DNA of 64,000 nucleotides from JABJOR01 sp965603075 (GTDB lineage: Bacteria > Pseudomonadota > Alphaproteobacteria > Rhodospirillales > Casp-alpha2), in contig CBFDBO010000002.1 of assembly GCA_965603075.1 (NCBI GenBank), forward strand, positions 1 to 64,000, given 5' to 3'. The notes under the pieces were generated by a model, which saw nothing but the letters and a program-made list of their open reading frames with translations, was not told the origin of the DNA and made no database searches. The first letter of the stretch is position 1. The number at the start of each line of letters is the position of its first letter. This document shows, in pieces, positions 34,717-42,104 of the stretch. The translations under genes and the position numbers were made by a program.

Positions 34717-35523
34717 TCATCGCACAGTAGGAATAAGATTATTGGTCTTATTTGTAAGATAATAGGCCAATAAACCGCTCCATTCATAGATTGCCGTTGT
34801 GAACGAGTTTAAACTTGATCGAAGGTTTAAGGATGGACCAAAAATTTCATCCCCTTTGTAAATAAAATCAACAGGATAAGGTATAATATTAGACCAATTC
34901 GCGGCCCTGAATGTGCCAATGGCCCGTGGCATATGCCTTGCTGAAGTAATGAGTATCCATGTTTCATTAGGTTTTGGGGAGGCTAAATCATACGAAAAAA
35001 TAGCATTCTCATAGGTATTCCGACTCTGGCTTTCTAGTATCAGGTTTTGCTCATTTACACCCAATTGTTTGAGAATCGGCGATACATATTGAGCTTCCTT
35101 ATAAGCTTGTTCTGTAAGGGATCCTGTACCACCGGTATATATGAGTTTTGCACTGGGGTAGAGGTTAGCCAATTTTGCAAAGTTGGTAATTCTTTCGACT
35201 GAACCATTTAATGATAGCTGGTTGCGGGCTGCCGTCAGACTGGCATCAAGCGTTCCCCCCAGAACGATTATGCCGTCAATCTGTTTAGGCAGAGGCGGGT
35301 TTATAGGGAAATAGTTTTCGAGATACTGCAAACTGTAATTTCCCATAGGTATTGTTACGAGAAATAAGCAAATCAGAGCCGTAATACTTAACAAAATTCG
35401 ACTGAGTTTTCTCCACCGTGTCCAAGAGAGAACAGCAGAGCTGAGTATTAGTAATAGTATCACAACACCCGGATCAATAATGATCCTGATGATTTTGGAA
35501 GCTAGGAAAAACGCGGTGTCCAT
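34717..35523 (-). CDS. YdcF/ElyC-like DUF218 membrane protein
   Basis: A 268-residue protein with two N-terminal hydrophobic helices (about 10-32 and 43-62) and a DUF218 domain (about 80-250). The latter has DGIIVLGGTLD, YTGGTGSL, the ESQSRNTYENA motif and TSARHMPRA. ElyC relatives affect envelope polysaccharide and peptidoglycan lipid-carrier metabolism. The biochemical reaction is not settled. It is 2 bp after argC and followed by mltB. Confidence 0.88.
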   Translation of the reverse strand: MDTAFFLASKIIRIIIDPGVVILLLILSSAVLSWTRWRKLSRILLSITALICLFLVTIPMGNYSLQYLENYFPINPPLPKQIDGIIVLGGTLDASLTAARNQLSLNGSVERITNFAKLANLYPSAKLIYTGGTGSLTEQAYKEAQYVSPILKQLGVNEQNLILESQSRNTYENAIFSYDLASPKPNETWILITSARHMPRAIGTFRAANWSNIIPYPVDFIYKGDEIFGPSLNLRSSLNSFTTAIYEWSGLLAYYLTNKTNNLIPTVR

Positions 35524-35525
35524 AT

Positions 35526-36488
35526 TTAAGCTTTTGCGACGCTTAAACCAGCATTCTCGTCCAGCCCGAGCATCAGGTTCATATTCTGGATTGCTTGCCC
35601 GGACGCCCCTTTGCCGAGATTATCGAGTAAGCCCATAACCACAGCCTGTCCATATTCGTCATTGCCAAACACATGCAGACGCATTTCATTGCTGCCGTTT
35701 AGACTTTCAGGCGTTAATTTCCCCATTGCGGCTGTATCACTTAAGGGGGCTACGGTAATATATTGTCTGCCCGAATAATGTTTTTCGAGAACGCTGTGGA
35801 TGTCTTTGACTGAGGGAGATCCCGGTAATGCATTTAATTGCAACGGTACTTGCACGATCATCCCCTGACGATACCGGGCGACACTTGGCATAAACAACGG
35901 ACGGTTGGTTAAACCGCTCCTGCGTTGGATTTCCGGTACATGTTTATGTTCCAAAGTCAGCCCGTAAACCATAAATGCATCGTCGGTATAATCAGCAGCT
36001 GATGGGTCTTCGAATGAAGCGATCATGCCTTTCCCGCCACCAGAATAACCTGATACAGCATTAATGGTAATCGGCCAATTTGTGGGCAGAATACCGCCTT
36101 TGATTAGCGGGTGCAAAATAGCGATAGAGGCATTGGCGTAACACCCCGGATTGGTGACCCGTTTTGCCTTTTTGATTGTCTCTTCATGACCAAGATCATA
36201 TTCGGGCATGCCATAAACCCACCCTTCCGCCGTACGGTGGGCTGTGCTGGCATCAATAACACGGGTGTTTGGACTATCAATGAGGGATACGGCTTCACGA
36301 GCAGCATCGTCGGGTAAACAAAGAATAACCATGTCGGCTTCATTAAGCAGCGTTTTACGGCGTGTTAAATCCTTGCGTTCGTGATCGCCCAGACGCAACA
36401 ACACTAAATCATCACGACCTGACAGGCGTGCGCTGATTTGTAATCCGGTCGTTCCTGCTTCGCCGTCAATGAATACGCTAGCAACCAT
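35526..36488 (-). CDS. argC: N-acetyl-gamma-glutamyl-phosphate reductase (type 2)
   Basis: The third step of arginine synthesis, reducing N-acetylglutamyl phosphate with NADPH. The 320-residue length and N-terminus FIDGEAGTTGLQI identify the shorter type-2 ArgC. The catalytic cysteine is in TNPGCYANAS (Cys116) and the conserved His/Gly-rich region is AVSGYSGGGKG. In alphaproteobacteria type-2 argC is often found after rplM-rpsI. Here it is about 2 kb from them on the same strand. It is closely followed by the DUF218 gene. Confidence 0.95.
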   Translation of the reverse strand: MVASVFIDGEAGTTGLQISARLSGRDDLVLLRLGDHERKDLTRRKTLLNEADMVILCLPDDAAREAVSLIDSPNTRVIDASTAHRTAEGWVYGMPEYDLGHEETIKKAKRVTNPGCYANASIAILHPLIKGGILPTNWPITINAVSGYSGGGKGMIASFEDPSAADYTDDAFMVYGLTLEHKHVPEIQRRSGLTNRPLFMPSVARYRQGMIVQVPLQLNALPGSPSVKDIHSVLEKHYSGRQYITVAPLSDTAAMGKLTPESLNGSNEMRLHVFGNDEYGQAVVMGLLDNLGKGASGQAIQNMNLMLGLDENAGLSVAKA

Positions 36489-36592
36489 TTTGATCTATCC
36501 TAAAGTTTTCAAGTACTATTACAGGCTTGGAGTAATGGAATAAAGCAACCTTGTAAATGGCTGGGATCATAAATCTAAATTTGAAATTATCC

Positions 36593-37186
36593 TTACGAGG
36601 CAACTATAGTACTTTGTCGAAGTATAAATTGCTCCCAATCGTGTTGGATATTCTCAATATTGGTTTCATCACCCCGAATGATTAAGGTCATGCCGCCGTC
36701 AAAATAATCTCGGTCCAGAACGGTTGCATGGTGCTGGCTACACAATGTCTCCAATTCAGAAAGCTGATTGAATTTGCACGACAATGAGGCTTCTGATTTA
36801 TGCGTAAATTTAATAAATTTTGCCGCTTGAACGACGGTATCGGCGGCGTCGCTATAGGCTTTGATTAATCCACCCGTACCCAGCTTAATGCCGCCAAAGT
36901 ACCGCACGATGATTAATCCGCATTCTACAAGGTCTTGTCCTTGCAGAACGCGCAAGGCGGGGCCACCGGCGGTTCCAGAGACTTCTCCATCATCTTTGCC
37001 ATGTTCGATAAGTTGGCGTTGATCGTTGAAATAACGATAGGCCACCACATGATGGCTGGCTTTGCGGTGCTCCGCTCGTAATTCTGATAAGCGCTGTTCT
37101 AGTTGTTTATAGGGTAATAACTCTGCAATGAAGCGAGAGTGCTTAATGTCGCTTTGCGAGATTGTTGAGGTGGAAACTGTTTTCAT
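36593..37186 (-). CDS. IMPACT/YigZ family protein
   Basis: A 197-residue protein with an N-terminal UPF0029 domain (about 15-120) carrying DDGEVSGTAGGPALRVLQG and VRYFGGIKLGTGGLIKAYSDA, and a DUF1949-like ferredoxin-fold C-terminal domain (about 130-190). Relatives such as E. coli YigZ bind ribosomes or RNA, and IMPACT regulates Gcn2 in eukaryotes. The bacterial role remains uncertain. It stands alone upstream of argC by about 100 bp and is divergent from the SEC-C gene. Confidence 0.93.
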   Translation of the reverse strand: MKTVSTSTISQSDIKHSRFIAELLPYKQLEQRLSELRAEHRKASHHVVAYRYFNDQRQLIEHGKDDGEVSGTAGGPALRVLQGQDLVECGLIIVRYFGGIKLGTGGLIKAYSDAADTVVQAAKFIKFTHKSEASLSCKFNQLSELETLCSQHHATVLDRDYFDGGMTLIIRGDETNIENIQHDWEQFILRQSTIVAS

Positions 37187-37336
37187 AATGATCTTGTAGC
37201 ATGGGCGTTACTGAAGAAACAAATTTCAAGCGCTTTGATGTACCCCTGATAAGTATTGTCTGATCCCGCGAAGTCCTTTAAAAGCCAGATCATCTATTAT
37301 TTATGAATTCAGCTCTTTCCAAAAGGATGGTTTTCC

Positions 37337-37825
37337 ATGTCTGTTTGTCCCTGTGGTTCCGCAAAAGAATTGTCACAATGCTGTGGCCCCTACCATGATG
37401 GTGCCAGTGTGCCAACCGCCGTTGCCCTCATGCGCTCTCGCTACAGTGCCTTTGTCTTGGGTCTTGGTCAGTACCTGTTCGATACATTAAGCGTTGAGCA
37501 ACAAGCCGATTTTGATATTGAAGAATTTAATACATCGAACGGCGATACAAAATGGATGGGGCTAAATATCCGCAAGACATCCGATGGTGGCGAAGCCGAT
37601 GATGCGGGTACCGTGGAATTTGTTGCGCGTTACAAAGTTCAAAAGGATGTCATTGCCCATCATGAGCTTGCCATGTTTAAGCGCATTGATGGTCGTTGGG
37701 TGTTCACCGATTGCATCATGAACCCAAAAGAGGCCCAAGCCATTGCAACCAAAGTTGGACGCAATGATCCCTGCCCTTGTGGTTCTGGTAAAAAATACAA
37801 AAAATGTTGTGGGGCTGCGGCTTAA
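37337..37825 (+). CDS. YchJ-like SEC-C motif protein
   Basis: A 162-residue cytoplasmic protein with a zinc-binding SEC-C motif at each end: CPCGSAKELSQCC (residues 4-16) and CPCGSGKKYKKCC (about 146-158). The middle has an NTF2-like YchJ domain, LMRSRYSAF. The C-terminal motif is like that at the end of SecA, but here it is in a separate protein. Role unknown in the family. It precedes the yjdM-like gene by about 55 bp. Confidence 0.9.
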   Translation: MSVCPCGSAKELSQCCGPYHDGASVPTAVALMRSRYSAFVLGLGQYLFDTLSVEQQADFDIEEFNTSNGDTKWMGLNIRKTSDGGEADDAGTVEFVARYKVQKDVIAHHELAMFKRIDGRWVFTDCIMNPKEAQAIATKVGRNDPCPCGSGKKYKKCCGAAA

Positions 37826-37881
37826 TTTACGTTTTGTAACGTGTAGAACGCGCTACATTAAATTTATGGAAATGTTACTCA

Positions 37882-38232
37882 ATGGATGAACCAATAGACG
37901 CCCTGCCTAATTGCCCAAGCTGTGAGGCTGAATTTACCTATGAAGATGGGGCAATGTTTGTTTGTCCTATGTGCGCCCATGAATGGTCGAAGGCTGCATC
38001 TGGTGAGGAAATATCTGACACTGTCATCCGTGATTCTAACGGGAATGTCCTCGCCGATGGCGATGACGTCGTGGTCATCAAAGACCTAAAGGTCAAAGGC
38101 TCCTCCTCGGTTGTGAAAGTCGGCACAAAGGTAAAGAACATCCGCTTGGTCGACGGCGACCATGATATCGATTGCAAAATCCCCGGCATCGGCGCCATGG
38201 GGCTTAAGTCTGAATTTGTGAAGAAGAGCTAA
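37882..38232 (+). CDS. yjdM: YjdM (PhnA) family zinc-ribbon protein
   Basis: A 116-residue protein. The N-terminal zinc ribbon has two pairs of cysteines (CPSC and CPMC, residues 11-34). The C-terminal SH3-like domain starts DSNGNVLADGDDVVVIKDLKVKG and ends in a basic KSEFVKKS. The old name PhnA links it to phosphonates, but direct enzymatic evidence is for a different, phosphonoacetate-hydrolase PhnA. YjdM itself has no firm role. A strong bidirectional hairpin separates it from rpsI. Confidence 0.92.
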   Translation: MDEPIDALPNCPSCEAEFTYEDGAMFVCPMCAHEWSKAASGEEISDTVIRDSNGNVLADGDDVVVIKDLKVKGSSSVVKVGTKVKNIRLVDGDHDIDCKIPGIGAMGLKSEFVKKS

Positions 38233-38261
38233 CCACAACAAGACGCCAAAATAATATCTAT

Positions 38262-38302
38262 AAAAAAAAGGGCTGCTCCAGTGTATGGGAGCAGCCCTTT
38301 TT
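38262..38302. terminator. Bidirectional terminator between yjdM and rpsI
   Basis: A 10-bp stem (GGGCTGCTCC at 38270-38279, complement at 38288-38297) flanked by an A-run on the left and a T-run on the right. It can therefore stop transcription from yjdM and from rplM-rpsI. Confidence 0.93.
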
Positions 38303-38329
38303 CGTATTCGGTATCGCAGTTTCCAAAGA

Positions 38330-38848
38330 TTAACGTTTGGAGAACTGGAAGCTCTTACGGGCTTTGGCTTTACCGTATTTCTTACGTTCTACAACACGTG
38401 AATCACGGGTCATGAAACCAGCTTTCTTAAGAGCGGGGCGCAGGCCGGGCTCAAAATAAGTCAGGGCTTTTGAAATGCCGTGACGTACCGCGCCAGCTTG
38501 ACCGGAAAGTCCACCACCGGTGCACGTGCAAACAACGTCGTACTGGTCAACGCGCTCAACAATCGTAAAGGGTTGATTGATCAACATGCGTAAAACAGGA
38601 CGGGCGAAGTAAACTTCTTGATCGCGACCGTTGACGGTAACTTTACCGGAACCAGGTTTGATCCATACACGGGCAATCGCGTTTTTACGTTTGCCGGTTG
38701 CGTAGGAGCGACCCTGTGCGTCAATTTTGGGTTCTGGCAGGGCGACAACTTCTGCAACAACTGTTGCATCCGCAGTGGCTGCTGGTGCAACACCAGTGGC
38801 AGCGCCGAGATCTTCCAGTGACGTAATTGTCTGGTTTTCATCTGACAT
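38330..38848 (-). CDS. rpsI: 30S ribosomal protein S9
   Basis: A ribosomal protein of 172 residues with a conserved S9 core (about 45-172): ATGKRKNAIARVWIKPGSG, GGGLSGQAGAVRHGISKAL and DSRVVERKKYGKAKARKSFQFSKR. The C-terminal KR tail that reaches the decoding site is intact. About 40 acidic, Ala/Val/Thr-rich residues precede the core. This is longer than the E. coli protein (130) but alphaproteobacterial S9 proteins often have such an extension. Its ATG overlaps the rplM stop (TAATG). Confidence 0.97.
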   Translation of the reverse strand: MSDENQTITSLEDLGAATGVAPAATADATVVAEVVALPEPKIDAQGRSYATGKRKNAIARVWIKPGSGKVTVNGRDQEVYFARPVLRMLINQPFTIVERVDQYDVVCTCTGGGLSGQAGAVRHGISKALTYFEPGLRPALKKAGFMTRDSRVVERKKYGKAKARKSFQFSKR

Positions 38849-39315
38849 TATTTAGCGCCCCTTTTATTCTTGTCGTTCATCGCTGCCACATCCAGAACTT
38901 CTGGGCTCTGAGCTGTATGAGGATGTTCGGTACCGGCATAAACGTGCAGTTTACGCATTTGCTGGCGACCCAATGGGTTGCGGCTGATCATGCGTTCTAC
39001 GGCTTTTTGGACAACGCGTTCTGGGTGACGACCTTCTAAGATCTGGCCCGCTTTGCGTTCCTTGATGCCACCGGGGTGACCGGTGTGCCAGTAGTAGGTT
39101 TTGTTTTCAAGCTTACGTCCGGTGAGTTTCACCTTTTCAGCGTTGATAACAATGATATTGTCGCCGCAATCAATATGCGGTGTGTACATCGGCTTGTGCT
39201 TGCCACGAAGGCGGATTGCGATAACGCTTGCCATGCGACCTAGTACTAGGTCTTCAGCGTCAACGACAAACCATTTCTTCTCGACGTCAGCGGGCCGTGC
39301 GGAATAAGTTTTCAT
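38848..39315 (-). CDS. rplM: 50S ribosomal protein L13
   Basis: A 155-residue ribosomal protein: MKTYSARPADVEKKW, VLGRMASVIAIRLRGKHKP and YYWHTGHPGGIKERKAGQ, with NPLGRQQMRKLHVYAGTEHPH near the C-terminus. ATG 39315 matches the universal N-terminus. The frame is open ten codons further but those are not conserved. Cotranscribed with rpsI through an overlapping stop/start. Confidence 0.97.
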   Translation of the reverse strand: MKTYSARPADVEKKWFVVDAEDLVLGRMASVIAIRLRGKHKPMYTPHIDCGDNIIVINAEKVKLTGRKLENKTYYWHTGHPGGIKERKAGQILEGRHPERVVQKAVERMISRNPLGRQQMRKLHVYAGTEHPHTAQSPEVLDVAAMNDKNKRGAK

Positions 39316-39423
39316 CGGTATAAAAGTCCGTCTGTATCCGTACAAAAAAAATACGAGGTAAAAATAAAGCGAATACGCTCGTTCGAAGGGCGGAATATGT
39401 CACACTTAATTCATTAGTCAATC

Positions 39424-39445
39424 AAAAAAGGCCGAAAAAAGCCTT
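39424..39445 (-). terminator. Weak terminator after the LysR gene
   Basis: On the minus strand, AAGGC and GCCTT pair around an 8-base loop and are followed by TTTTTT. It lies 60 bp past the LysR stop. The stem is short, so efficiency is uncertain. Confidence 0.4.
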
Positions 39446-39503
39446 AAAAAACCATGATTTATCATAGCGGTATTATAATACCGCGTAATTGACGTGATTT
39501 TGA

Positions 39504-40391
39504 TTAAGACACTTCCTCCTGTAACCAAGATTGAAATTTGCATAATTCCGGACGTTCAGAAACACCTTTATGATTGACCAGATAGTAGGCCTTTCCGGTT
39601 GATAAACTGGGGACCTTTTTAAAGGGCATTGCCAGTCGCCCACTTTGCAATAAACTTGTGATCAGTGAAGCCCGACCCAAGGCGACCCCTGCCCCTTCTT
39701 GCGCGATCTGAATGGCGGTAATGGTGGCATCGACTTGCAAGCCTTGGGTGTGATCAACACTTTGAACATTATTTTTCTTAAGCCACATGGCCCAGTCTTC
39801 ATCATAGCCCATAACATGGATCAGGGATTGTTTGCCGAGGTCCTCTGGGGTTTTTAATTTATGCAATAATTGTGGCGCGCAAACCGGGAAAATTTCACAA
39901 TCCATTAAATGTTGAACATTTAAATCGGCCCATTTCCCCTCGCCATATCTGATTTCCGCATCAAAGGATCGATCAAGGGCTTCATAATTATAATCACTGT
40001 TCATAATCAGCCGAATGGTGATCTCGGGATACAGTTGTTGAAATTTAGCAAGCCGTGGGGCGAGCCACATATTTGTGAAAGCCGATGCGACACGAATACT
40101 CAGCACCCGTTTGGTGTCGCTCCATTCAAATAATTGATCGGTGGAGCGGTCGAGGCGATCGAGCGCGTCCCGTACAGAGGGTAAATAGGCTTTTGCCACA
40201 TCGGTAAGCTCTAAGGAGCGGTGTTCACGGTTGAAAAGCGGCTTGCCCAAATATTCTTCTAAGGTTTTGATACGTTGGCTAACGGCAGCTTGTGATAGAT
40301 TAAGTTCATCAGCGGCAACAGTGAAGCTCATATGACGTGCGGCGACATCAAAAATCCGTAAAGCATTGAGCGAGGGATAGGATCTGGTCAT
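39504..40391 (-). CDS. LysR-type regulator, GcvA-like
   Basis: A 295-residue regulator. The N-terminal winged HTH (residues 1-65) contains LNALRIFDVAARHMSFTVAADELNLS and QAAVSQRIKTLEEYLGKPLF, close to GcvA. The effector domain (about 90-295) is of the LTTR type. GcvA-like regulators often control glycine, betaine or amino-acid genes. It is divergent from the mttB-like gene with a 116-bp shared intergenic region holding a candidate operator. Control of the methylated-amine operon is a good inference. Confidence 0.9.
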   Translation of the reverse strand: MTRSYPSLNALRIFDVAARHMSFTVAADELNLSQAAVSQRIKTLEEYLGKPLFNREHRSLELTDVAKAYLPSVRDALDRLDRSTDQLFEWSDTKRVLSIRVASAFTNMWLAPRLAKFQQLYPEITIRLIMNSDYNYEALDRSFDAEIRYGEGKWADLNVQHLMDCEIFPVCAPQLLHKLKTPEDLGKQSLIHVMGYDEDWAMWLKKNNVQSVDHTQGLQVDATITAIQIAQEGAGVALGRASLITSLLQSGRLAMPFKKVPSLSTGKAYYLVNHKGVSERPELCKFQSWLQEEVS

Positions 40392-40419
40392 CTGAGACTT
40401 CGTATAAAGGGTACTTCAC

Positions 40420-40434
40420 ATAAGTAAATCTTAT
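40420..40434. promoter_or_regulatory. Candidate LysR operator between LysR and mttB
   Basis: ATAAG and CTTAT flank a 5-base centre, a perfect interrupted palindrome of the sort LysR dimers bind (T-N11-A type). It lies 29 bases before the LysR start and about 75 bases before the mttB start. Confidence 0.5.
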
Positions 40435-40507
40435 TTGTACTATAACCAAGTCCCGTTTGTACGCAATAGCTATATGGCTCTACGGTTAGTTATAGATTTT
40501 AGCGTTT

Positions 40508-42085
40508 ATGGAAAAGAGCATCTTTAAAATGATTTTACAAAATGCCGAATATTTAACCGAGGATCAGGTCAAACGCATCCATGGTGCGTCGCTTGAAATA
40601 TTGCAAGAAACCGGATTGTTGGTACGCAATGAAAAAGCCCGCCTCAGATTTGCTGAACACGGTTGCACGGTTGATCACGCGACGGAAATTGTGACCTTTC
40701 CAGCGGAATTGGTGAACAAATGCTTGGCATTAACACCCGCGACATTCACGTTGCATGGGCGTGATCCGAAATACGATATCACCATTCCCAGAGAAACCCC
40801 CGTAGTAGTGACCGCAAGCTCCGCCCCCGATATCATCGATCCTGTCAGTGGCGAGGAACGCCGTGGTACCTCCGCCGACATTGCCAATATCGCGCATATG
40901 ATGAATGAGTTGGATGGCTTTGATGTGTTTTCTATTTCGGTGCTGGCCGATGATGCGCCAGAAGATCAATTTAGCCTGTCACGGTTTTATCCTGCGTTAA
41001 AAAACTGTCTTAAGCCCTGCCGGACATCTGTCATTGATGTTGGTGAGGTCGAGCAGGTCTTAAAAATAGGAGAATTGATTGCCGGATCGAAAGAAGCATT
41101 CAAAGAACGCCCCTTTATTACCTTTGGTTATTGCTCCATCGTTACCCCCTTGACCATGGATTACGACAGCACGGAAATGTTAATGTACTACGCTGAAAAT
41201 CATATTCCGGCCTATGGAACGGTGGCCCCGGTTGGCGGGGCGGGCACCCCCCTTACACTCATTGGGACCCTCGCCTTGATCAACGCAGAATGGCTGGCGA
41301 CGTGTGTGCTGACCCAGATCTCAAGGGCGGGTTGCCCCATGATTTATAACTTCCTGCCCGTCTTTACCGATATGCGCGATGGCGCGTACGCGCCCGGCGC
41401 TATTGAAACCGGGATTATGAACAGCGCGGTTTGTCAAATGGCACGGTTCTACAATATTCCATCTGGGGGGTATTTAGGCCTGACCAATTCAAAAGTAAGT
41501 GACGCACAAGCGGGCTTCGAGAAAGGAATGACACCCTTGCTCGGCACCCTGTCTGGGGTCAATTATATCGTCATGGGCGGATTGCTCGACGCGTTGATGA
41601 CGTTTGATTTCGGCCAATTGGTTATTGATAACGAAATCGCCTTGATGTTGAAACGTGTTGTTCGCGGTATGGAGTTTTCAGAAGAAAACCTAGCCTTAGA
41701 TGAAATAAAAGCTGCGGGACCCGCAGGCATGTTTATCGGCAACCCGGAAACCTTGGCGCGCATGACCAATACGTGTTTCCTACCGGACGTGGCAGACCGA
41801 AAAATGCGCGAGACATGGGTCGAGGAAGGATCAACCGATATCCATACCCGCGCCCTAGCCAAGGTAAGCACAATTTTATGCCAACCAAATCTAAATGCCA
41901 TCAGTTCTGAGGTGGACGCCAAGATCAAATCAGAATTTCCAAATATTGTTCAGGGTAGCGCCTATACACCGGATGGCATGACACCGCCGGAAAAACCCCG
42001 TGGTCGTCGAAAATCACGTCGAGAATCACGTCGAGAATCAAGTCAAGAGTTACGTCGCCAATCACGCCGCCAAATAAAAAATTAA
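40508..42085 (+). CDS. Trimethylamine methyltransferase (MttB) family protein, non-pyrrolysine
   Basis: A 525-residue corrinoid methyltransferase family member (COG5598). Visible features include the N-terminal LTEDQVKRIHGASLEILQETG, a TIM-barrel-like core and YIVMGGLLDALMTFDFGQLVIDNE in the C-terminal half. There is no in-frame amber codon, so it is the non-pyrrolysine kind, whose characterised members demethylate glycine betaine or other quaternary amines. Next to a dimethylglycine dehydrogenase-like gene, betaine demethylation is the best guess. The gene ends in an Arg/Ser-rich tail of about 28 residues encoded by 12-bp repeats. No corrinoid protein gene is in the window. Confidence 0.88.
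   Translation: MEKSIFKMILQNAEYLTEDQVKRIHGASLEILQETGLLVRNEKARLRFAEHGCTVDHATEIVTFPAELVNKCLALTPATFTLHGRDPKYDITIPRETPVVVTASSAPDIIDPVSGEERRGTSADIANIAHMMNELDGFDVFSISVLADDAPEDQFSLSRFYPALKNCLKPCRTSVIDVGEVEQVLKIGELIAGSKEAFKERPFITFGYCSIVTPLTMDYDSTEMLMYYAENHIPAYGTVAPVGGAGTPLTLIGTLALINAEWLATCVLTQISRAGCPMIYNFLPVFTDMRDGAYAPGAIETGIMNSAVCQMARFYNIPSGGYLGLTNSKVSDAQAGFEKGMTPLLGTLSGVNYIVMGGLLDALMTFDFGQLVIDNEIALMLKRVVRGMEFSEENLALDEIKAAGPAGMFIGNPETLARMTNTCFLPDVADRKMRETWVEEGSTDIHTRALAKVSTILCQPNLNAISSEVDAKIKSEFPNIVQGSAYTPDGMTPPEKPRGRRKSRRESRRESSQELRRQSRRQIKN
42005..42076. repeat. 12-bp tandem repeat at the 3' end of the mttB-like gene
   Basis: Six units from 42005 at exact 12-base steps. Units 1-3 are near identical (CGTCGAGAATCA) and units 4-6 decay. 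They encode tetrapeptides RRKS, RRES, RRES, SQEL, RRQS, RRQI immediately before the final KN and stop. Confidence 0.93.
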
Positions 42086-42104
42086 TAAAGGGACCTTTTA
42101 AATT

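Noticed and set aside
34653..34787. A 45-residue N-terminal extension of the MltB-like protein
   Set aside because: The signal peptide starts at ATG 34652. The extension is Cys/Ile rich with no export logic in front of a signal peptide.
40508..42085. Pyrrolysine-containing trimethylamine methyltransferase
   Set aside because: There is no in-frame amber codon in the reading frame, and no pyl genes are in the window.
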